A stretch of DNA of 64,000 bases. It comes from Streptomyces genisteinicus. Its GTDB lineage: Bacteria; Actinomycetota; Actinomycetes; Streptomycetales; Streptomycetaceae. This document shows positions 51,586 to 59,522 of the stretch, piece after piece (positions within the stretch are counted from its first letter, which is position 1; every line of letters begins with the position of its first letter). The DNA is taken from the NCBI RefSeq assembly GCF_014489615.1, contig NZ_CP060825.1, positions 6,060,001 through 6,124,000 on the forward strand. Direction: 5' to 3'. The position numbers were made by a program, and so were the translations under genes. A model generated the notes under the pieces. It searched no databases. It was not told the DNA's origin and saw only the letters and a program-made list of their open reading frames with translations.

Positions 51586-52366
51586 GTCGGCGGATCTCCC
51601 CACGCAGTTCTTCGGTGATCTCGACGGACAGTTCCGCCACGGCGGTGTCCTCGATGCGTCGCGGCTGCTCGATGTCCACGGTCCACTCCCGGGCGATCCG
51701 GCCGGGACGCGAGGACAGGAGCACCACCCGCTGCGCGAGCCGGACCGCCTCGCGCACGTTGTGCGTCACGAAGAGCACGGAGACGTCGGTCTCCCGCCAG
51801 ATCCGGGTCAGCTCGTCGTGCAGCACGTCGCGGGTGATGGCGTCGAGGGCCGCGAACGGCTCGTCCATCAGCAGCAGCCGGCTGTCCTGCGCGAGCGCGC
51901 GGGCCATCGCCACGCGCTGGCGCATGCCGCCGGACAGTTCGTGCACCCGCTTGCCGTACGCGCCGCCGAGGCGCACCAGCTCCAGCAGGCGCTCCGCCTC
52001 GGTGCGCCGTTCGGACTTGGCGACGCCCCGCAGGCGCAGGGCGAGTTCGATGTTCTTGCCCGCGGTCAGCCACGGGAAGAGGGCGTGCTCCTGGAACATC
52101 AGGGCCGGCCGGCCGCCGGGGGTCTCGATGGACCCCGCGGACGGCCGGTCGAGTCCCGCGACCAGGTTGAGCAGTGTCGACTTGCCGCAGCCCGAGGCAC
52201 CCAGGAGGGTGACGAACTCGCCCGGCGCGACATCGAGGGTGATGTCGTCCAGCACCAGCTGGGACCCCGTGGGGCCGGCGAAGGACTTGGAGACATGCCC
52301 GATACGGGCCGCGTAGTCGTGCTCCGTGCTCACGCGGTCGTCGGCCTTGGCGAGGGCAGTGGCCAT
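51572..52366 (-). CDS. ssuB: Sulfonate/nitrate-type ABC transporter ATPase
   Basis: 264 aa. Walker A LLGASGCGKSTLLNLVAGL, Q-loop LMFQEHALFPWLT, signature ELSGGMRQRVAMARAL, Walker B RLLLMDEPFAALD, H-loop LFVTHNVREAV, and SSRPGRIAREWTVDIEQPR typical for SsuB/TauB. The ATG at 52366 is chosen for its AGGAGG 8 nt upstream; the GTG at 52375 overlaps that site. Confidence 0.92.
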   Translation of the reverse strand: MATALAKADDRVSTEHDYAARIGHVSKSFAGPTGSQLVLDDITLDVAPGEFVTLLGASGCGKSTLLNLVAGLDRPSAGSIETPGGRPALMFQEHALFPWLTAGKNIELALRLRGVAKSERRTEAERLLELVRLGGAYGKRVHELSGGMRQRVAMARALAQDSRLLLMDEPFAALDAITRDVLHDELTRIWRETDVSVLFVTHNVREAVRLAQRVVLLSSRPGRIAREWTVDIEQPRRIEDTAVAELSVEITEELRGEIRRHGQH

Positions 52367-52402
52367 GGTCGTCACCTCCTGGGTTCTCGGCTGCTGTCGG
52401 GG

Positions 52403-53512
52403 TTACTTGACGCCGAGCCCGGCATCGGCGACCGCGGGCTTGCCCTCGGCCTCGAGCACCTTGTTCAGCGGCTTCAGGTCGTAGATGCCGGCGAGGTCGG
52501 GCTTCTGGAGGAACCCGGCGCTCACCGCGTGGTCGGCCTGCGCCTGGAGCGTCGCCGCCAGCGGGTCGTCGATGAACTGGATCGACGGCCACGCCGGGTC
52601 GATGACCTCGGCCGGGAGCGGCTTGCCGGTCAGCGCCTCGAGCTTGGCGTTCGCCGACGCCTTGGCCTTGTCCGGGTTGGCGTTGATCCACGCGTTGGTC
52701 TTCACCGTGCCGCGCAGCACTGCCTCGACCACGGCCGGGTGCTCCTTCAGGAACTTCTGGGACACGATGATGTTCGTGATCACGAACTTCTTGTCGGGCC
52801 ACAGGGTGGACTCGTCGAGCAGCACCTTCGCGCCGTCGCTGACCAGCTTGGAGGCGGTCGGCTCGGGCACCCACGCGCCGTCGATCGCGCCGGAGAGGTA
52901 GGCGTTCGGGGTGACCTTGTTCTCCGTGCGGACCACGGAGACGTCGCCCTTGCCGCTCTCGGCGTCGACCTTCCAGCCCTTCTCGTTGATCCAGTGCAGG
53001 AAGGCCACGTCCTGCGTGTTGCCGAGCTGCGGGGTGGCGATCTTCTTGCCCTTGAGGTCGTCGAGGGTCTTGATCTTCTCCGGGTTGACGACCAGCTTGA
53101 CGCCGCCGGAGGCGGAGCCGCCGACGATCCGCAGGTTCTTGCCCTGGGACTTCACGTAGCCGTTGATCGACGGCGAGGGGCCGATGAAGCCGATGTCGAT
53201 GGAGCCGGCGTTCAGCGCCTCGATCTCCGAGGGTCCGGCGTTGAAGGTGGTCGCCGACAGCTTGGTGCCGCCGAGCTCCTTCTGGAGGATGCCCTCCTGG
53301 TGGCCGACCAGGGCGGTGGCGTGCGTGAGGTTCGGGAAGTAGCCGATCTTCACGGTGTCGAGACCGTCGATCGTGTCACCCTTGGCGGCGGGAGCGACAC
53401 TGTCGTCCTTCGCCTCGGATCCGTAGCCGCAGGCGGTGAGCGCCACGGCCAGCAGGGGCAGGGCGGCCACGGCGACGAGGCTGCGGCGAACGGTGGTACG
53501 GGTGGCGTGCAC
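52403..53512 (-). CDS. ssuA: Sulfonate-type ABC transporter substrate-binding lipoprotein
   Basis: 369 aa. Lipoprotein signal with lipobox LTAC near residue 28. The mature protein has the SsuA/NMT1 pattern IGYFPNLTHATALVGHQEGIL, TTFNAGPSEIEALNAGSIDIGFIGPSPSINGY, LVVNPEKIKTLDDLKGKKIATPQLGNTQDVAF, and GAIDGAWVPEPTASKLV. GTG start with GAGAGGAA about 10 nt upstream. Located 36 nt before the ATPase gene and 224 bp after cysN; its place in the assimilation operon suggests a sulfur compound. Confidence 0.9.
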   Translation of the reverse strand: MHATRTTVRRSLVAVAALPLLAVALTACGYGSEAKDDSVAPAAKGDTIDGLDTVKIGYFPNLTHATALVGHQEGILQKELGGTKLSATTFNAGPSEIEALNAGSIDIGFIGPSPSINGYVKSQGKNLRIVGGSASGGVKLVVNPEKIKTLDDLKGKKIATPQLGNTQDVAFLHWINEKGWKVDAESGKGDVSVVRTENKVTPNAYLSGAIDGAWVPEPTASKLVSDGAKVLLDESTLWPDKKFVITNIIVSQKFLKEHPAVVEAVLRGTVKTNAWINANPDKAKASANAKLEALTGKPLPAEVIDPAWPSIQFIDDPLAATLQAQADHAVSAGFLQKPDLAGIYDLKPLNKVLEAEGKPAVADAGLGVK

Positions 53513-53636
53513 GGGAGGCGTTTCCTCTCGTCGGCCCGGTCCTCACGTCATCTCGGACGCGGCCGGGTCGTCGGCATGTGAACGGGTCTTCGGCGGTGCG
53601 GGTGGGGGGTGTGGGCGCGCATGCGGTGCGCGTACG

Positions 53637-53735
53637 TCAGCGCGCACATCGCGCCACCCCTCCCGTGCCCGCGCCGAGGGCGCCGCTGCCGACACGGCCG
53701 CCCTCCTTGGCGAAGGTCGCGTAGACGTCGGTCAT
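53637..53735 (-). CDS. Possible small ORF between cysN and ssuA
   Basis: 32 codons starting MTDVYATFAKEGGRVGSG, ending in ARCAR. Its ATG comes one base after the cysN stop, so coupled translation is possible. GGGAGGGG inside it lies 7 nt before a second ATG (near 53650) opening an overlapping 33-codon frame MCALTYAHRMRA. Either could be a leader for ssuA or simply readthrough space; no homology is claimed. Confidence 0.3.
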   Translation of the reverse strand: MTDVYATFAKEGGRVGSGALGAGTGGVARCAR

Positions 53736-53736
53736 C

Positions 53737-55077
53737 TCAGAAGTCCCAGCCCTCGTCGTCGGCCGCGGGCGCCTCGGCGGCGGCGGCGAAGGAGTCGCCC
53801 GCCATGCCGGCCGCGAGCGTGGTCCCGTCGGCGGGGTCGATCAGCAGGAAGGAGCCGGTGCGCCGCGAGTCGGCGTACGAGTCGAGCGCCAGCGGCTCGG
53901 CGGTGCGCACCGTGACGCGGCCGATGTCGTTGGCGACCAGGCGGCCGGGCTCGGGGTGCTGCGAGAGGTCGTCGAGCGTGAGCCGCGAGTCGATGCCCTT
54001 GACGATGGCCTTCACCGTGCGGGTGGTGTGCTTGAGCAGCACCCGCTGCCCCACGGTGAGCGGCTGGTCGGCGACGTGGCACACCGTCGCGCGGACGTCC
54101 TGGGTGGTGGCCGGTGCGTCGCCGCTCGGGACGATGATGTCGCCCCGGGAGACGTCGATGTCGTCCGCCAGCAGGACGGTGACCGACTGGGGCGTCCACG
54201 CCACGTCCACCGGCTCGCCCAGCAGGTCGATGCCCGCGACGGTCGAGGTGCGGCCCGAGGGCAGCACCGTGACCTGCTCGCCGACGCGGAAGGTGCCGGC
54301 GGCGATCTGGCCCGCGTAACCGCGGTAGTCGGGGTGTTCGGCGGTCTGCGGGCGGATCACGTACTGCACGGGGAAGCGGGCGTGGCAGCCCGTCAGGTCG
54401 TGGCTCGCGGGCACGGTCTCCAGGTGCTCCAGGACGGTGGGGCCGCCGTACCAGTCCATCCGGGCGGAGGGTTCCACCACGTTGTCCCCGGCGAGCGCGG
54501 AGATCGGGATGGCGGTGACCTCGGGGACGCCGAGCTCGGTGGCGTACGCCGTGAACTCCTCGGCGATGGCGGCGAAGACGGGCTCGGCGTAGTCGACGAG
54601 GTCCATCTTGTTGACGGCGAGCACCACGTGCGGCACGCGCAGCAGGGCGGCGATGGCCGCGTGGCGGCGGGTCTGCTCGACGACGCCGTTGCGGGCGTCG
54701 ACGAGGACCACGGTCAGCTCGGCGGTGGAGGCGCCGGTGACCATGTTGCGGGTGTACTGCACGTGCCCCGGGGTGTCCGCCAGGATGAACCGGCGGCGCG
54801 GGGTGGCGAAGTAGCGGTAGGCGACGTCGATGGTGATGCCCTGCTCCCGCTCGGCCCGCAGGCCGTCGGTGAGCAGCGCCAGGTCGGGCGCCTCCTGGCC
54901 GCGGCCGCGGGAGGCGGCCTCGACGGCCTCCAGCTGGTCGGTGAGGACCGACTTGGAGTCGTGCAGCAGCCGTCCGACCAGGGTGGACTTCCCGTCGTCG
55001 ACGGAACCGGCGGTCGCGAAGCGCAGCAGGGTGGTCGCCGACAACTGGGCGGCGAGCTGCTCGGTGGTGCTGGTCAT
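53737..55077 (-). CDS. cysN: Sulfate adenylyltransferase large subunit CysN
   Basis: 446 aa. GTPase motifs GSVDDGKSTLVGRLL (G1), EREQGITIDVAYRYF (G2), LADTPGHVQYTRNM (G3) and NKMDLVDY (G4), then EF-Tu-like beta barrels. With CysD it makes adenosine 5'-phosphosulfate from sulfate and ATP, driven by GTP. No fused APS kinase domain; CysC is separate. Starts 2 nt after the cysD stop (TAGAGATG). Confidence 0.97.
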   Translation of the reverse strand: MTSTTEQLAAQLSATTLLRFATAGSVDDGKSTLVGRLLHDSKSVLTDQLEAVEAASRGRGQEAPDLALLTDGLRAEREQGITIDVAYRYFATPRRRFILADTPGHVQYTRNMVTGASTAELTVVLVDARNGVVEQTRRHAAIAALLRVPHVVLAVNKMDLVDYAEPVFAAIAEEFTAYATELGVPEVTAIPISALAGDNVVEPSARMDWYGGPTVLEHLETVPASHDLTGCHARFPVQYVIRPQTAEHPDYRGYAGQIAAGTFRVGEQVTVLPSGRTSTVAGIDLLGEPVDVAWTPQSVTVLLADDIDVSRGDIIVPSGDAPATTQDVRATVCHVADQPLTVGQRVLLKHTTRTVKAIVKGIDSRLTLDDLSQHPEPGRLVANDIGRVTVRTAEPLALDSYADSRRTGSFLLIDPADGTTLAAGMAGDSFAAAAEAPAADDEGWDF

Positions 55078-55079
55078 CT

Positions 55080-56015
55080 CTAGAAGTACCCTTCGCGCTT
55101 GCGGTCTTCCATCGCGGCCTCGGACATTTTGTCGTCGGCGCGGGTGGCGCCCCGTTCGGTCAGCCGGGAGGCGGCGATCTCGGTGATGACGGCGTCGAGC
55201 GTGGTGGCGTCGGAGTCGACGGCGCCGGTGCAGGACATGTCGCCGACGGTGCGGTAGCGCACCAGCCGCTTCTCGGTCTCCTCGCCCGCCTTCGGGCCGC
55301 CCCACTCGCCGGCGGTCAGCCACATGCCGGAGCGCTTGAAGACCTCGCGCTCGTGGGCGAAGTAGATCTCCGGCAGCTCGATGCGCTCCCGCTGGATGTA
55401 CTGCCAGACGTCGAGCTCGGTCCAGTTGGACAGCGGGAAGACCCGCACGTGCTCACCGGGCGCGTGACGCCCGTTGTAGAGCTGCCACAGCTCCGGGCGC
55501 TGGCGGCGCGGGTCCCACTGGGAGAACTCGTCGCGCAGCGAGAACACCCGCTCCTTGGCGCGCGCCTTCTCCTCGTCGCGCCGCCCGCCGCCGAAGACGG
55601 CGTCGAAGCGGTGCTGCTGGATCGCCTCGGTCAGCGGCACTGTCTGCAGCGGGTTGCGGGTGCCGTCCGGGCGCTCGCGCAGCACACCGCGGTCGATGTA
55701 GTCCTGCACCGACGCGACATGCAGCCGCAGCCCGTGCTCGGTCACCGTCCTGTCCCGGTACTGGAGCACCTCGGGGAAGTTGTGCCCGGTGTCCACGTGC
55801 AGCAGCGTGAAGGGAACCGGCGCGGGCGCGAACGCCTTCAGCGCCAGGTGCAGCATCACGATCGAGTCCTTGCCGCCGGAGAACAGGATCACCGGCCGCT
55901 CGAACTCGCCCGCGACCTCGCGGAAGATGTGCACCGCCTCGGACTCCAGGGCGTCCAGATGGGACAGGGCGTACGGGCTGTCGGTGCCGCTCACGACGTC
56001 GACGCTGGTCGTCAC
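55080..56015 (-). CDS. cysD: Sulfate adenylyltransferase small subunit CysD
   Basis: 311 aa. PP-loop VILFSGGKDSIVMLHLALKAF, then VDTGHNFPEVLQYRDR, FGGGRRDEEKARAKERVFSLRDEF and FPLSNWTELDVWQYI. ATP pyrophosphatase-fold catalytic subunit that adenylates sulfate. GTG start overlaps the cysC stop (GTGA). The C-terminal KMSEAAMEDRKREGYF is the normal family end. Confidence 0.97.
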   Translation of the reverse strand: MTTSVDVVSGTDSPYALSHLDALESEAVHIFREVAGEFERPVILFSGGKDSIVMLHLALKAFAPAPVPFTLLHVDTGHNFPEVLQYRDRTVTEHGLRLHVASVQDYIDRGVLRERPDGTRNPLQTVPLTEAIQQHRFDAVFGGGRRDEEKARAKERVFSLRDEFSQWDPRRQRPELWQLYNGRHAPGEHVRVFPLSNWTELDVWQYIQRERIELPEIYFAHEREVFKRSGMWLTAGEWGGPKAGEETEKRLVRYRTVGDMSCTGAVDSDATTLDAVITEIAASRLTERGATRADDKMSEAAMEDRKREGYF

Positions 56016-56578
56016 AGCAGACCCCTTTCCGTGAGGAGGGCGAGGACGGAGTCGGCGGCCCGGGCGGCCGAGCAGTCCTGGGCGGCGATGCGCAGGTCGG
56101 GCGACTCGGGCTCCTCGTAGGGGTCGTCGACCCCGGTGAGCCCGCTGATCTCGCCCGCGGCCTGCTTGGCGTACAGCCCCTTCACATCACGTACCGAGCA
56201 GACCTCGACGGGGGTGGCCACATGGACCTCCACGTAGGCGGTGCCCTCCTGCTGGTGCCGCTTGCGGACGGCGTCGCGGCTGTCCGCGTACGGCGCGATG
56301 ACGGGGACGAGCACCAGCACGCCGTTGGACGCGAGGAGTTCGGCGACGAACCCGATGCGCTGCACGTTGGTGTGCCGGTCCTCGCGGCCGAAGCCGAGGC
56401 CCGCGGAGAGGAACTCGCGGATCTCGTCGCCGTCGAGCAGCTCGACCTGCCGGCCCTCGGCGCGCAGCAGGGCCGCGAGCTCGTGGGCGATGGTGGTCTT
56501 TCCGGCACTCGGCAGGCCGGTGAGCCAGACGGTGGCTCCGGTCACGTCGTTCTCCTGGGGGGTCCGTTCGTCGCTCAT
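56012..56578 (-). CDS. cysC: Adenylylsulfate kinase CysC
   Basis: 188 aa. P-loop VWLTGLPSAGKTTIAHELA, then LLDGDEIREFLSAGLGFGREDRHTNVQRIGFVA and the phospho-acceptor region VPVIAPYADSRDAVR, ending DDPYEEPESPDLRI. It phosphorylates APS to PAPS. ATG shares a base with the cysH stop (TGATG). In this operon PAPS may serve sulfation as well as reduction, since CysH has the APS-reductase cysteine set. Confidence 0.96.
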   Translation of the reverse strand: MSDERTPQENDVTGATVWLTGLPSAGKTTIAHELAALLRAEGRQVELLDGDEIREFLSAGLGFGREDRHTNVQRIGFVAELLASNGVLVLVPVIAPYADSRDAVRKRHQQEGTAYVEVHVATPVEVCSVRDVKGLYAKQAAGEISGLTGVDDPYEEPESPDLRIAAQDCSAARAADSVLALLTERGLL

Positions 56579-57279
56579 CAGCCGTGCAGCCCGCATTCGG
56601 TCTTGCCGCGCCCGGCCCAGCGGCCGGCCCGGGCGTCCTCGCCCTCCAGCACCCGTCGGGTGCAGGGGGCGCAGCCGACGGAGGCGTACCCGTCCATGAG
56701 CAGGGGATTGGTGAGCACGCCGTGCTCGGCGACGTAGGCGTCGACGTCGTCCTGCGTCCAGCGGGCGATCGGGGACACCTTGACCTTGCGCCGCTTCTCG
56801 TCCCAGCCGACGACGGGGGTGTTCGCCCGGGTCGGCGACTCGTCGCGGCGCAGGCCGGTGGCCCAGGCCCGGTAGGCGGTGAGGCCGTCCCGGAGCGGGG
56901 CGACCTTGCGCAGCGCGCAGCACAGGTCGGGGTCGCGGTCGTGCAGCCTCGGGCCGTACTCGGCGTCCTGCTGGGCGACGGTCTGCCGGGGGGTGAGGGT
57001 GATGACGTTGACGTCCATCACCGCGTCCACGGCGTCGCGGGTGCCGATGGTCTCCTCGAAGTGGTAGCCGGTGTCGAGGAAGACGACGTCCACGCCGGGC
57101 ATGGCGCGGGAGGCGAGGTGGGCGACGACCGCGTCCTCCATGGAGGAGGTGACGCAGAACTCCTCGCCGAAGACGCCGGCCGCCCAGGTGAGGATCTCGA
57201 GCGCCGAGGCGTCCTCCAGGTCACGGCCCGCCTGCTCGGCCAGGGACTTGAGGTCGTGATCGGTCTGTGTGGCCGTCAT
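56578..57279 (-). CDS. cysH: Phosphoadenylyl/adenylyl-sulfate reductase CysH with 4Fe-4S cysteines
   Basis: 233 aa. SSMEDAVVAHLAS is the modified PP-loop. The cysteine pair Cys120-Cys121 (DLCCALRK) and Cys203/Cys206 (GCAPCTR) form the CC-x80-CxxC iron-sulfur site of APS-reducing enzymes; the catalytic Cys229 is in the C-terminal ECGLHG. It makes sulfite from APS (or PAPS) with thioredoxin. ATGA overlap with the zinc-ribbon gene. The 4Fe-4S type usually prefers APS. Confidence 0.95.
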   Translation of the reverse strand: MTATQTDHDLKSLAEQAGRDLEDASALEILTWAAGVFGEEFCVTSSMEDAVVAHLASRAMPGVDVVFLDTGYHFEETIGTRDAVDAVMDVNVITLTPRQTVAQQDAEYGPRLHDRDPDLCCALRKVAPLRDGLTAYRAWATGLRRDESPTRANTPVVGWDEKRRKVKVSPIARWTQDDVDAYVAEHGVLTNPLLMDGYASVGCAPCTRRVLEGEDARAGRWAGRGKTECGLHG

Positions 57280-57455
57280 ATCGCTTCCCCTCCACCGTCG
57301 TTGCGCTGAAGTCCGCGGGCGAGCAGCCCGAGGAACTTCAGCTGGAAGGCCCGGTTGCATGCCGCGCATTCCCAGGCGCCGTGACCCTGCTCGTTCGGAC
57401 GCAGGTCCTCGTCGCCGCAGTACGGGCAGAAGAACGGTGCGGCGCGCTCGCTCAT
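57276..57455 (-). CDS. 59-aa double-CxxC zinc-ribbon protein in the cys operon
   Basis: MSERAAPFFCPYCGDEDLRP at the start, with Cys10/Cys13 and Cys30/Cys33 (CPYC, CAAC) spaced like a zinc ribbon, followed by FQLKFLGLLARGLQ. It overlaps the sulfite reductase stop (ATGA) and the cysH start (ATGA) by 4 nt each, so it is made with both. This small ORF is conserved at the same place in Streptomyces as I recall, but has no assigned function; an electron carrier, assembly factor or regulator are all possible. Confidence 0.85.
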   Translation of the reverse strand: MSERAAPFFCPYCGDEDLRPNEQGHGAWECAACNRAFQLKFLGLLARGLQRNDGGGEAI

Positions 57456-59149
57456 GACAGGGCCTCCTCGGAGGCGCGGGCGGCCCAGGTGGCGAACCGC
57501 TCGCCGTCCTCGCGCTCCGCCTGGAAGCGCGTGAGCACCCGCTCGACGTAGTCCGGCAGCTCGGCCGAGGTGACCTTCAGACCGCGGACCTTGCGGCCGA
57601 ACGCGGGGTCCAGGCCCAGGGCGCCGCCGAGGTGCACCTGGTAGCCCTCGACCTGGTTGCCCTCGTCGTCGAGGACGAGCTGGCCCTTGAGGCCGATGTC
57701 CGCGACCTGGATACGGGCGCAGGCGTTGGGGCAGCCGTTGATGTTGATGGTGAGCGGCTCGTCGAACTCGGGCAGCCTGCGCTCCAGTTCGTCGATGAGG
57801 GAGGAGCCGCGGGCCTTGGTCTCGACGATGGCCAGCTTGCAGAACTCGATGCCGGTGCACGCCATGGTGCCCCGCCGGAACGGCGACGGCTTGACCTGGA
57901 GGTCCAGCGCCTCCAGCCCGGAGACGAGGGAGTCGACCTGGTCCTCGGTGACGTCGAGGACGATCATCTTCTGTTCGACGGTCGTGCGGAGCCGGCCGGA
58001 GCCGTGCGCGGCGGCCAGTTCGGCGATCTTGGTGAGGGTGGTGCCGTCGACGCGTCCGACCCGCGGCGCGAAGCCGACGTAGAAGCGGCCGTCCTGCTGG
58101 CGGTGCACGCCGACGTGGTCGCGCCAGTGCTCGACGGGCTGCTCGGGGGCGGGACCGTCGACCAGCTTCCGCTTCAGGTACTCGTCCTCCAGCACCTGGC
58201 GGAACTTCTCGGCGCCCCAGTCGGCGACCAGGAACTTCAGGCGCGCGCGGTTGCGCAGCCGGCGGTAGCCGTAGTCGCGGAAGATCGAGATGACGCCTTC
58301 CCAGGCGTCGGGGACCTCGTCGAGCGGGACCCAGGCGCCGAGGCGGACGCCGAGCTTGGGGTTGGTGGAGAGACCGCCGCCGACCCACAGGTCGAAGCCG
58401 GGGCCGTGCTCCGGGTGCTCCACGCCGACGAAGGCGATGTCGTTGATCTCGTGGGCCACGTCGAGGAGCGGCGAGCCGGAGATCGCGGTCTTGAACTTGC
58501 GCGGCAGGTTGGAGAAGTCCTTGTTGCCGATGAAGCGGCGGTGGATCTCGTCGATGGCGGGGGTGCCGTCCACGATCTCGTCCTCGGCGATGCCGGCGAC
58601 GGGCGAGCCGAGGATGGTCCGCGGCGTGTCGCCGCATGCCTCGGTCGTGGAGAGGCCGACGGCCTCCAGGCGGCGCCAGATCTCGGGCACGTCCTCGATG
58701 CGGATCCAGTGGTACTGGACGTTCTGCCGGTCGGTGAGGTCGGCGGTGCCCCGCGCGAACTCCTGGGAGATCTCGCCGATCACCCGCAGCTGCTCGGTCG
58801 TCAGCCGTCCGCCGTCGATGCGCACCCGGAGCATGAAGAACTCGTCGTCCAGTTCCTCCGGCTCCAGGATCGCGGTCTTGCCGCCGTCGATCCCGGGCTT
58901 GCGCTGGGTGTACAGGCCCCACCAGCGCATCCGGCCGCGCAGGTCGGCGCCGTCGATCGAGTCGAAGCCGCGGTGGGCGTAGATCGTCTCAATGCGTGTC
59001 CGCACATTGAGACCGTCGTCGTCCTTCTTGGTCTGCTCGTTGCCGTTGAGCGGGGTGTGGTGGCCCATGGCCCACTGACCCTCGCCACGGTGGCGTCCGG
59101 TCTTGCGACGGGACGCGGCGGAGACGGGCTTTTCCGGGGTGGCGGCCAT
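57452..59149 (-). CDS. sir: Ferredoxin-dependent sulfite/nitrite reductase (assimilatory, sulfite expected)
   Basis: 565 aa. Two ferredoxin-nitrite/sulfite reductase repeats (RMRWWGLYTQRKPGIDGGK, DRQNVQYHWIRIEDVP) and the siroheme/4Fe-4S cysteines Cys431, Cys437 (ACTGIEFC) and Cys473, Cys477 (NGCPNAC). It reduces sulfite to sulfide with six electrons from ferredoxin. The sulfur operon context favours sulfite over nitrite. ATG at 59149 with GAAGGA about 9 nt upstream; the longer open frame upstream is the leader region in another frame. Confidence 0.94.
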   Translation of the reverse strand: MAATPEKPVSAASRRKTGRHRGEGQWAMGHHTPLNGNEQTKKDDDGLNVRTRIETIYAHRGFDSIDGADLRGRMRWWGLYTQRKPGIDGGKTAILEPEELDDEFFMLRVRIDGGRLTTEQLRVIGEISQEFARGTADLTDRQNVQYHWIRIEDVPEIWRRLEAVGLSTTEACGDTPRTILGSPVAGIAEDEIVDGTPAIDEIHRRFIGNKDFSNLPRKFKTAISGSPLLDVAHEINDIAFVGVEHPEHGPGFDLWVGGGLSTNPKLGVRLGAWVPLDEVPDAWEGVISIFRDYGYRRLRNRARLKFLVADWGAEKFRQVLEDEYLKRKLVDGPAPEQPVEHWRDHVGVHRQQDGRFYVGFAPRVGRVDGTTLTKIAELAAAHGSGRLRTTVEQKMIVLDVTEDQVDSLVSGLEALDLQVKPSPFRRGTMACTGIEFCKLAIVETKARGSSLIDELERRLPEFDEPLTININGCPNACARIQVADIGLKGQLVLDDEGNQVEGYQVHLGGALGLDPAFGRKVRGLKVTSAELPDYVERVLTRFQAEREDGERFATWAARASEEALS

Positions 59150-59265
59150 GGTGATGTGTCCTTCGAGACTGCAGGAGGGCGGCTCTGAGCTGCACACTCG
59201 CGACGAGGGCGCGACGGTGCGCAGGGCGGGGTGGAGAAAAGGGAAGCTGCGGCTGTGCTGAGCTG

Positions 59266-59349
59266 TCAGCCGGCCGGACAGATGGCGCTGGACATGCGGC
59301 CGAGGTCGACGTGCCGCCGACTCACCAAGGCAATTCCAGTGCTGGACAT
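59266..59349 (-). CDS. Cysteine leader peptide upstream of the sulfur operon
   Basis: 27-codon ORF whose middle reads VSRRHVDLGRMSSAICPAG, matching the small leader-peptide family (R-R-H-[IV]-D-L-x-R-x-S-S-A-x-C) found ahead of Streptomyces sulfur-metabolism genes. It ends 116 bp before the sulfite reductase start. The single Cys codon and the stop lie inside the inverted repeat CTGTC/GACAG (59263-59281). Attenuation by cysteine or by Cys-tRNA level is the family-level expectation. Confidence 0.85.
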   Translation of the reverse strand: MSSTGIALVSRRHVDLGRMSSAICPAG

Positions 59350-59387
59350 GGCGGAAGCGTGTCATGGGACTTTGGACCCAGTCCACC

Positions 59388-59433
59388 TTTATCCACGATG
59401 TGGACAACACTGTCCCGCATCGCGAGACAGTGT
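59388..59433 (-). promoter_or_regulatory. Promoter and operators of the sulfur operon
   Basis: Minus strand: -35 GGGACA (59416-59411), 17-bp spacer, -10 GATAAA (59393-59388), placing the start about 30 nt before the leader ATG. The spacer contains TCCAC-GAT-GTGGA (59392-59404), and a second repeat ACACTGTC/GACAGTGT (59407-59414 with 59426-59433) overlaps the -35. Both are likely binding sites of a sulfur regulator not encoded here. Confidence 0.5.
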
Positions 59434-59522
59434 GTCATGGGTCACCGCAGAGCGTACGGCGGGCGGCGCACCGTTCGGATTCCGGCGCCGCCCGGATTCC
59501 CGCGCCGCCCGCCGTCGCCCCG

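Larger units (their letters stand above)
59150..59522. other. Leader region between sulfite reductase and GNAT genes
   Basis: 373 bp containing the leader ORF (59266-59349) and promoter (59388-59433). Between leader stop and sulfite reductase I find no convincing terminator hairpin. 59434-59522 holds nothing recognizable. Confidence 0.5.

Noticed and set aside
53500..53560. A cysteine leader of the RRHVDL type directly before ssuA
   Set aside because: No frame in this gap gives the motif; only the leader at 59266-59349 does.
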